Made by a program: the position numbers and the translations under genes. Shown one piece after another: positions 7,139-12,613 of a stretch of 15,791 nucleotides of DNA. Where the stretch lies: assembly GCA_021107605.1 (NCBI GenBank), contig JAIOSN010000141.1:1-15791 (forward strand). The letters are read 5' to 3'. This DNA comes from Anaerolineae bacterium (lineage in GTDB: Bacteria > Chloroflexota > Anaerolineae > B4-G1 > SLSP01). The notes below the pieces were generated by a model, which saw only the letters and a program-made list of their open reading frames with translations, was not told the DNA's origin and did not search any database. Position 1 is the stretch's first letter; each line of letters begins with the position of its first letter.

Positions 7139-8845
7139 ATGAGTAAAATAAAACTGACTATCAATGACAAAGAGGTTATGGTAGAAGAAGGGCAAACCAT
7201 CCTAGAGGTCGCTAAAGAGGTGGGGGTAGATATTCCAGTTCTCTGCCATCACCCGGCATTGACCAACTGGGGTGCGTGCCGCATGTGCCTGGTAGAGGTA
7301 GAAGGTATGCGCGGCTTGCAACCGGCTTGCACCTGTCCTGCTACGGAAGGAATGAAGATCCAAACCGAGACTGAGCAAGTAGTCAACGTCCGTAAATTTA
7401 TACTGGAACTGCTCTTCTCAGAGCGCAACCACTACTGCATGTTCTGCCAGCTGAGTGGCGATTGTGAGCTTCAGGATGCCGCTTACCGTTACGGCCTAGA
7501 GCACTTCACCTATCCCCGCTCCTACGAGAAATTTGAAATAGATGCTTCCCGCAAATACTTTATCATGGACCCCAACCGCTGCATCCTCTGCTCGCGCTGC
7601 ATTCGCGCTTGTGCTGAGATCGCAGCCAATCACACCCTCAATCTCAAAGGTCGCGGCGCGGGAACCCGGGTCATCGCGGACTTGAACGTACCGCTTGGCG
7701 AATCCACTTGTATCGAGTGTGGTACCTGTTTACAAGTTTGTCCCACCGGCGCCTTGATTGCCGTGCGCAGCGCCTACGGTGGCCGCAAGAAAGACGTTAC
7801 GCACACCGAGACCACCTGTCTACAATGTAGCGTGGGTTGTAAACTCAACGTGGTCACGCGGTACGAGCGCCTGCTGCATGTGGACGGCATCTTCGGTTCC
7901 GAGCCGAACGATGGCCTACTCTGCGTCAAGGGCCGCTTTGAGCCGCTCTATGACGAGGATCGCCAGCGGGTCAAGACTCCGTTGGTTCGCAAAGATGGGC
8001 AACTTCAGAAGAGCAGCTGGGAAGAAGTGTTACCCTTGGTGTCCGCAAAGCTGACCGCCGGGACGGCCCAAGGATTGGCCGCCACCGCGACCACCAACGA
8101 AGCGTTCCAGGCTTTTGGCAAGCTCTTTGAGAAAGTCGGGGGGCCGGCCGGCCTGCTCTGCGGTACTCTGCCCGAGTTGGGTTACGGAGAAGGCGCCGCC
8201 ATCCAAGATGTGTTGGCAGCCGATTACATCGTTGTCGCCGGAACCAAACCGCTGACCACTCACAAAGTGGTGGGATACTTCATCAAACGCGCGGCGGATA
8301 ACGGCGCGACCATTGCGCTGGTGGGCGAACCGGAAAATGAGCTGTGCAGTTATGCCAAGCTCAACGTTCCCTACACCGAGGCGGACAAGGTGATCGCTGA
8401 CGTACCAGTCGGGGCCTCAACCATCGTCGTCTATGGCGCCGGGCTAACCGCTGAAGGTATCGCGGCCCTCAAGCCACTGGCCGAGAAAGCCACTTTCTTA
8501 GGTCTGGAACCGGGACGCAACGGCCGGGGGGCTGCCGCCGCCGGGCTTACCCCACTGGCCCCGTCAGCAGCCGAGACGCTCTTGGTGTTACTGGGCGAAC
8601 ATCCGGTTAATGCCACGTGGGTTGAGAAGCTAGCCGGGGCTTTCACTGTGGTGCAGGCGAGTTACCTCTCCCCACTAACGGCAAAAGCAGATGTGGTCTT
8701 GCCCACCCCCATCTGGGTTGAGCGCAACGGTCACGTCACTAACCTGGAAGGCAAAGTGCTGCCGCTACAAGCAGCCTTAGAGCTGCCGTCAGGCGTGCGC
8801 GATGAGACGGAAGTCCTGATTGAGCTGGCGCAGTTGATTGGTTAA
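7139..8845 (+). CDS. hoxU: Hydrogenase electron-transfer subunit, HoxU-like with NuoG-like C-terminal extension
   Basis: 568 aa. Order of domains: [2Fe-2S] ferredoxin fold (Cys36, 47, 50, 64); His-Cys cluster written NHYCMFCQLSGDC (His98, Cys100, 103, 109), the HoxU-type His-X-Cys spacing rather than the His-X3-Cys of fdhF; two [4Fe-4S] clusters (Cys148/151/154/158 and Cys191/194/197/201); then a molybdopterin-type Fe4S4 domain (Cys227, 230, 234, 262). A ~300-aa tail follows, like the inactive molybdopterin domain of NuoG (DVVLPTPIWVERNGHVTNLEG near the end). The tail has no Cys/Sec-His active site, so it is structural. Classical HoxU is about 240 aa, so this is more than twice as long. Role: wires HoxYH to a diaphorase. 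The start chosen is ATG 7139; AAGGAG lies 12 nt upstream, a little far, but the protein begins exactly as the family does. The product could also be annotated as nuoG. Confidence 0.88.
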   Translation: MSKIKLTINDKEVMVEEGQTILEVAKEVGVDIPVLCHHPALTNWGACRMCLVEVEGMRGLQPACTCPATEGMKIQTETEQVVNVRKFILELLFSERNHYCMFCQLSGDCELQDAAYRYGLEHFTYPRSYEKFEIDASRKYFIMDPNRCILCSRCIRACAEIAANHTLNLKGRGAGTRVIADLNVPLGESTCIECGTCLQVCPTGALIAVRSAYGGRKKDVTHTETTCLQCSVGCKLNVVTRYERLLHVDGIFGSEPNDGLLCVKGRFEPLYDEDRQRVKTPLVRKDGQLQKSSWEEVLPLVSAKLTAGTAQGLAATATTNEAFQAFGKLFEKVGGPAGLLCGTLPELGYGEGAAIQDVLAADYIVVAGTKPLTTHKVVGYFIKRAADNGATIALVGEPENELCSYAKLNVPYTEADKVIADVPVGASTIVVYGAGLTAEGIAALKPLAEKATFLGLEPGRNGRGAAAAGLTPLAPSAAETLLVLLGEHPVNATWVEKLAGAFTVVQASYLSPLTAKADVVLPTPIWVERNGHVTNLEGKVLPLQAALELPSGVRDETEVLIELAQLIG

Positions 8846-8926
8846 AATCTGGAGGCTGGAAGCTAGCTAGTTAAATCAGGAGTGAATTCTACTAGCGGCT
8901 AGTTTTTCTATTCCCTAGGAGCTATT

Positions 8927-9475
8927 ATGGAAAAAGTCACAGTAGCATCACAATGGTTGGAATCATGCGCCGGTTGTCACATGTCTTTTCTGGATATTGA
9001 CGAGCGCATTGTAGAATTACTAAAATATGTGGAGCTAAGTGCTACTCCCATCACCGACTTAAAACATCCGCCCGTAGAGGGCGTGACAGTCGGAATCCTC
9101 ACTGGCGGTATCGGTAATGAAGAGCATGTGGCAGAAGCGGAATTGATGCGCGAGCGCTGCAAAATACTCGTCGCAATGGGCGACTGCGCTGTAACTGGCG
9201 GAATCTGCACCATGCGGAACTTCTTTGATAAAGAGGATGTGCTACGTCGCGGGTACATTGAAACGGAGAGTACCGTTGATGGCTACATCCCGGAGCACGA
9301 GGATCTCACCCCGTTGACAGAACAAGTCTCCGGCGTGGATGAGATAGTGCCAGTAGATATCTACCTCCCCGGTTGTCCGCCCAGCGCCGACGCTATCTGG
9401 TACGTGTTGAGTGAACTAGTCGCAGGTCGTATGCCCAAGTTGGAAGGCGACGTCCTAAAATACGGCATGGATTGA
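8927..9475 (+). CDS. hoxY: [NiFe] hydrogenase small subunit (HoxY-like)
   Basis: 182 aa, the short small-subunit form typical of cytosolic group 3 hydrogenases, with no Tat signal. Ligands of the proximal [4Fe-4S] cluster are recognisable: Cys14 and Cys17 (LESCAGCHMSFLD), Cys87 (GDCAVTGG) and Cys150 (LPGCPPSAD). There is no medial or distal cluster domain, so electrons must leave through HoxU. AGGAG sits 5 nt before the ATG. It is followed by hoxH after 11 bp, with the hoxH ribosome site overlapping this stop codon, so the two subunits are translationally linked. An 81-bp gap separates it from hoxU. Confidence 0.93.
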   Translation: MEKVTVASQWLESCAGCHMSFLDIDERIVELLKYVELSATPITDLKHPPVEGVTVGILTGGIGNEEHVAEAELMRERCKILVAMGDCAVTGGICTMRNFFDKEDVLRRGYIETESTVDGYIPEHEDLTPLTEQVSGVDEIVPVDIYLPGCPPSADAIWYVLSELVAGRMPKLEGDVLKYGMD

Positions 9476-9486
9476 GGTTAAACACT

Positions 9487-10911
9487 ATGGGTAAAAAAAT
9501 TACTATTTCTCCAGTAACACGCATTGAGGGACACGCGAAGATCACCATCCATCTGGATGATAATGGCAAAGTCAAAGAGTCGTTCTTCCATGTGGAGCAG
9601 TTCCGAGGTTTTGAGAAGTTCAGCGAAGGACGCATATTCTACGAAATGCTCGAAATCACCCCGCGTATCTGCGGCATCTGCCCGGTGAGCCATCACTTGG
9701 CCGCCGCCAAAGCCAACGATCAGGTAGCGGGCATGACCCCGACCCCCACGGCCAACAAATTACGCGAGTTAATGCACATGGGGCAGGTAATCCAATCGCA
9801 CGGTATGCACTTTTTTGAGCTGGCCGGACCGGACCTTATCTTTGGTTTTGATGCCAATCCCAAAATCCGTCACGTAGGCGGGATAGTGCAAACCCATCCC
9901 ACTCTGGCCATCAAGGCCGTAAGGTTACGCGCCTACGGCCAAGAGATCATCCGGCGGTTAGGCGAGCGCCGGATTCATCCTATCTTTGCGATCCCCGGCG
10001 GGGTAACTAAACCGCTAACGTCCGCAGACCGCGAATGGATGCTAAAAGGAATTGACGACCAGTTAGCCACCACCCTGGTGGGCATCTCCTTCCTCAAGAA
10101 TTGGATGCAAGAGAACCAACAAGTTATGGACGAATTCGCGGTCTTCCCCTCAGCCTACATGGGCTTGGTACAGGAAGATGGCGCGTTGGAACTCTACGGA
10201 GGCCAGCTGCGCATCGTGGATCAGGACGGCGAATTGCTAGAACAATTCGATCCCTGTAACTATCTGGATTATATCGGCGAACATGTCAACAAATACACTT
10301 ACCTCAAGGCCCCGTACTACAAGAAAATGGGCTATCCTGAAGGCGTCTATCGTGTTGGCCCGCTGGGCCGCCTCAACGCTGCCAGCCACATCAGCACGCC
10401 GATAGCGCAGAGCGAGATGAAAATCTGGAAATCGCTCAATGGCGGCAAGCCAGTAGAGGGAACCCTCTATTTCCACTACGCACGATTGATTGATATGCTC
10501 TACGCGCTGGAACGCACCCGCGAGCTGCTGGAAGACCCCGGCATCCTCAGAAAAGACGTGGTAGGTGAACGCGGAGAGATCACCGGCGAAGGCGTGGGGT
10601 GCATCGAAGCGCCACGCGGCACACTCTTCCATCACTATTGGACCAATGAGTTGGGCGTGATACAACGTGTTAACCTCATCGTCGCCACCGCCGGCAACGC
10701 TTGGTCCATGAACCACTCCGTCAACCTGGTCGCCAAGCGGTATGTGGACGGCAACCACCTCACCGAGGGGATGCTCAACCGCGTTGAGGCCGCCATCCGT
10801 GCCCACGACCCGTGCCTCTCCTGCGCCACTCACGCTATGGGGCAGATGCCCATGCACATCGAACTGTACAGCCCCGCCGGGGAAATACTGGACACTATCC
10901 ACCGCGACTAA
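9487..10911 (+). CDS. hoxH: [NiFe] hydrogenase large (catalytic) subunit, group 3d-like
   Basis: 474 aa. It binds the Ni-Fe(CN)2CO centre that splits or makes H2. The N-terminal motif RICGICPVSHH provides Cys62 and Cys65, and the C-terminal motif DPCLSCATH provides Cys443 and Cys446. After His449 a 25-residue tail (AMGQMPMHIELY onward) is predicted to be removed by the maturation protease once nickel is inserted. An intact tail means a normal, protease-dependent enzyme. The start is ATG 9487 because GAGGTT (9474-9479) lies 7 nt upstream and the protein opens with KKITISPVTRIEGHAKI as in the family; a TTG 15 nt earlier is in frame but poorer. No hoxE or hoxF gene is present around it. Subgroup 3d is my reading from the HoxUYH arrangement and the motif wording, not from a phylogeny. 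Confidence 0.94.
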   Translation: MGKKITISPVTRIEGHAKITIHLDDNGKVKESFFHVEQFRGFEKFSEGRIFYEMLEITPRICGICPVSHHLAAAKANDQVAGMTPTPTANKLRELMHMGQVIQSHGMHFFELAGPDLIFGFDANPKIRHVGGIVQTHPTLAIKAVRLRAYGQEIIRRLGERRIHPIFAIPGGVTKPLTSADREWMLKGIDDQLATTLVGISFLKNWMQENQQVMDEFAVFPSAYMGLVQEDGALELYGGQLRIVDQDGELLEQFDPCNYLDYIGEHVNKYTYLKAPYYKKMGYPEGVYRVGPLGRLNAASHISTPIAQSEMKIWKSLNGGKPVEGTLYFHYARLIDMLYALERTRELLEDPGILRKDVVGERGEITGEGVGCIEAPRGTLFHHYWTNELGVIQRVNLIVATAGNAWSMNHSVNLVAKRYVDGNHLTEGMLNRVEAAIRAHDPCLSCATHAMGQMPMHIELYSPAGEILDTIHRD

Positions 10912-10945
10912 TTCGTAACATATCTGCCCAAAAATAGTGGTAAAT

Positions 10946-11006
10946 AGCGGTGGCCGGTATCCAGCCCAAAGCCCAGCCAGACACGGTCAAGAGATCAGCC
11001 ACCGCT
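10946..11006. repeat. Inverted repeat in the hoxH-protease gap
   Basis: AGCGGTGGC (10946-10954) and its exact complement GCCACCGCT (10998-11006) flank 43 nt, in the 191-bp gap after hoxH. There is no T-run, so it is not a classical terminator; it may be an mRNA stability or processing structure. Nothing else is seen in the gap. Confidence 0.35.
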
Positions 11007-11090
11007 GCCTCCAAATTATGGAGAAGATACCACCCTACTGGCAAGTACTTGTTTGTGACACTGCGTGATTGTGCCATTTCCTAACCCATG

Positions 11091-11096
11091 AGAGGA
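11091..11096 (+). promoter_or_regulatory. Ribosome site favouring a TTG start for the maturation protease
   Basis: AGAGGA lies 6 nt before TTG 11103. The in-frame ATG at 11088 has no ribosome site and would add five residues ahead of the family-typical MKRTLVAGFGN start. Confidence 0.55.
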
Positions 11097-11102
11097 TCAG
11101 CC

Positions 11103-11588
11103 TTGAAACGAACTTTAGTCGCTGGTTTTGGTAATACTTTTCGCCGTGATGATGGCGTCGCCCGGATCGTCATCAACGCCTTGCGCGCGCAACTGGATCG
11201 TCCCCCCTTGGGGCCATTAGATGACGGCTTTGATGATCTAGGACATGAGATCGACATGGTGGTCTTGCATCAGATGGTCCCGGAGTTGGCAGAGACTGTG
11301 GCGGATTACGACCAAGTGATCTTTGTGGACGCCCACGTTGAGACAATTCCCGCCTCGCTGCACGAGGAGCGGATTGCAGTCGCCTATCGCACCCCTTTTG
11401 TGGCCCACCAATTCCATCCCTCAACAGTGCTAGCGCTGGCCCAACAGACATACGGTCATGCACCGCAAGCGGTACTACTCTCTTTATTGGGACATGACTT
11501 CGATTTTGGAGAAGAGCTCTCTGCGGAGACGGCAGCTCTAGTTTCCCCCGCCCGTGATCGTATCTTGGAACTCATCGCCGAGCAGTAA
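11103..11588 (+). CDS. hoxW: Hydrogenase maturation protease (HoxW/HyaD/HycI family)
   Basis: 161 aa from TTG (166 aa from ATG 11088). This nickel-sensing endopeptidase family removes the C-terminal peptide of the hydrogenase large subunit. The opening LVAGFGNTFRRDDGVA matches the family N-terminus (glycine-rich loop, conserved acidic residues of the nickel site). FVDAHVE near the middle carries the second acidic site, and a HQFHPSTVLALAQQ segment contains the conserved histidine region. Its likely substrate is HoxH, which retains a cleavable 25-aa tail. The gene sits 191 bp after hoxH and 6 nt before hypA. The symbol is by context; specificity within the family is inferred. Confidence 0.85.
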   Translation: MKRTLVAGFGNTFRRDDGVARIVINALRAQLDRPPLGPLDDGFDDLGHEIDMVVLHQMVPELAETVADYDQVIFVDAHVETIPASLHEERIAVAYRTPFVAHQFHPSTVLALAQQTYGHAPQAVLLSLLGHDFDFGEELSAETAALVSPARDRILELIAEQ

Positions 11589-11594
11589 ATCCAA

Positions 11595-11936
11595 ATGCAC
11601 GAGCTGGCTATCACTGAAGGTATTCTACGCATCGTCACCGCACACGCGGTCAAGGCTGATGCTGACCACGTCACCGATATTCATCTGGTGATTGGGGATA
11701 TGTCCAGTTTTATCAATGACTCTATTCAATTTTACTTCGACCTGCTCTCTCCCCAGACAGTGGCGGAGAATGCCACCCTGCACTTCCACCGGCTGGCCGT
11801 CCGTTTCCGTTGCTGGCAGTGCAGGCATGAGTTCGCGCCTACCAAACTTGACCGGTGCTGCCCCCAATGTAACGCTCTGGGGGGCGAGGTGATCGCCGGG
11901 AAAGAATTCTACGTCGAAAGTATCGAAGTGAATTAG
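11595..11936 (+). CDS. hypA: Hydrogenase nickel-incorporation metallochaperone HypA
   Basis: 113 aa, full family length. It begins MHELAITEGIL, with the invariant His2 that binds nickel. A zinc site of two CxxC pairs is present (Cys73/Cys76 and Cys89/Cys92, the second within RCCPQC). HypA hands Ni2+ to the hydrogenase large subunit together with the GTPase HypB. The start lies 6 nt after the protease stop codon with only a weak ribosome site, so translation is probably coupled. Next downstream is a wrecked hypB, so this HypA needs a HypB encoded elsewhere or works without one. Confidence 0.95.
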   Translation: MHELAITEGILRIVTAHAVKADADHVTDIHLVIGDMSSFINDSIQFYFDLLSPQTVAENATLHFHRLAVRFRCWQCRHEFAPTKLDRCCPQCNALGGEVIAGKEFYVESIEVN

Positions 11937-11966
11937 CCAACAAGCATCTAAACAAGAAGAAATTAT

Positions 11967-12210
11967 ATGTGACACCTGCGGTTGTGAAGAACATACTCAT
12001 GCAAAAAGTTACGGGAAAGCAGTCGCCCCGAAAAAAAATCCCCGTGGTGCAGAAGATACTAAGCGCCAACGATCAGGCGGCCGCAGCCAACCGGGAGCAC
12101 TTGAACGCTCATCAAATTGCAATGTTCAACATCATGGCTTCACAGGTGGCTGCGGAGAAAATCGCTCCCACCGGCGCGCCCCTGCCCCGGCTTTGCTAAC
12201 GCTGGCAGCT
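11967..12210 (+). pseudogene. hypB: hypB remnant (nickel-incorporation GTPase, decayed and truncated)
   Basis: HypB-like sequence is split over frames. In the frame of 11968 it reads CDTCGCEEHTHAKSYGKAV, the typical HypB N-terminus, but the expected ATG-TGT start reads ATG-TGA, as if a TG/GT dinucleotide were lost. After the run of eight A (12031-12038) homology continues in the next frame as VVQKILSANDQAAAANREHL then FNIMAS, exactly the HypB segment before the P-loop. There the expected SPGAGKTS is replaced by a glycine-rich stretch readable only with further 1-nt shifts (near 12143 and 12156). The rest of the ~220-aa protein, including the whole GTPase domain, is missing: a stop follows at 12197-12199 and the 70-bp repeat begins at 12211. 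Immediately downstream of hypA is the usual place for hypB. Sequencing error could explain one shift but not the truncation. Confidence 0.8.
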
Positions 12211-12280
12211 GTGGAGAAGATCGCGTAAGGTGTGAGATACCGAACGCCCCCAGGCAAATGCCTGGGGGCGTTTTACGTGG
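12211..12280 (+). repeat. 70-bp direct repeat, copy B (fdhF-like 3' end plus terminator)
   Basis: Gap-free match to 3986-4055 with 5 mismatches. It even keeps the codons for VEKIA and a stop (TAA here, TAG in fdhF) in the frame opened by GCT 12208, although no complete gene precedes it. A weaker 19-nt relative (15 matches) lies at 12148-12166. Confidence 0.9.
12243..12274 (+). terminator. Intrinsic terminator closing the hox/hyp operon
   Basis: A 13-bp stem (12243-12255 with 12260-12272) with a 4-nt AAAT loop and TTTTA after it. It is the copy of the fdhF terminator and would end transcription from the hydrogenase operon before the defence genes. Confidence 0.88.
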
Positions 12281-12613
12281 AGAGTTAGTGATTGGTGATG
12301 GAGTGCGACTCAGCGTTTTAGCGACTGCGTCGAAAATAACCCGGCTTGTAGTAGACGAATCCCGTGGGACATGGCATCATCGTGATTCGGGGAGTTCAGG
12401 GCAACAGTGGGCGTCTGGGGCTAGTTGATTTTCGTCGCGCCATGTTGTGACGCTGAACACTGGTGAGAGGGTGGGCAACGGTCAGGATTGAACCGCCGGG
12501 CGGGTGCGGTGTAAGCACCATTGCCACAAAACGCCCTGAAAGCGCGTGTGGCCATCAATTCACGCGTGCGGAGCGCGGTCGGGTGGATGCACGGGTTGGA
12601 CAGCCTACCTAAT
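12281..12613. other. Non-coding border region between hyp remnant and defence locus
   Basis: 333 bp with no gene I can support. The right half (about 12470-12605) is GC-rich with several short hairpins, for example GGTGC/GCACC at about 12505-12521 and a GCGCGTG/CACGCGT pair at about 12541-12568. GTTGGAC near 12595 looks like half of an integron recombination site, but no matching partner was found. The abrupt drop in GC at about 12610 marks the start of the defence genes. Confidence 0.5.

Noticed and set aside
10237..10902. 221-codon open frame on the - strand opposite hoxH
   Set aside because: It is antisense to a gene with intact catalytic motifs and shows no recognisable domain or ribosome site. 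Long antisense frames are common in GC-rich coding DNA. The same applies to the frames opposite fdhF (2452-2994, 3212-3697) and opposite the symporter (4718-5347).
10895..11077. 60-codon - strand frame in the gap after hoxH
   Set aside because: It overlaps the hoxH 3' end, has no family resemblance and no convincing ribosome site. The inverted repeat in the same gap explains some of the order.
11969..12199. An intact 76-aa protein from GTG 11969
   Set aside because: Only its middle (VVQKILSANDQ to FNIMAS) resembles HypB. Its first ~20 residues are an out-of-frame reading of the true HypB N-terminus and its end is unrelated, so a pseudogene explains it better.
12300..12428. Coding frame running through the border region on the + strand
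   Set aside because: It starts inside the hypB remnant in the wrong frame, crosses the terminator, and its translation shows no family resemblance.
12475..12500. GGTTCAATCC on the - strand resembling a tRNA T-loop, possibly a tRNA end used as an attachment site
   Set aside because: The flanking bases (GGCGG and CTGAC) do not form the 5-bp T-stem, and no acceptor or anticodon arm can be built nearby.
12590..12605. GTTGGAC as an integron attC core site
   Set aside because: The complementary GTCCAAC half expected at the other end of an attC hairpin is not present, and there is no cassette-like gene or integrase in the window.
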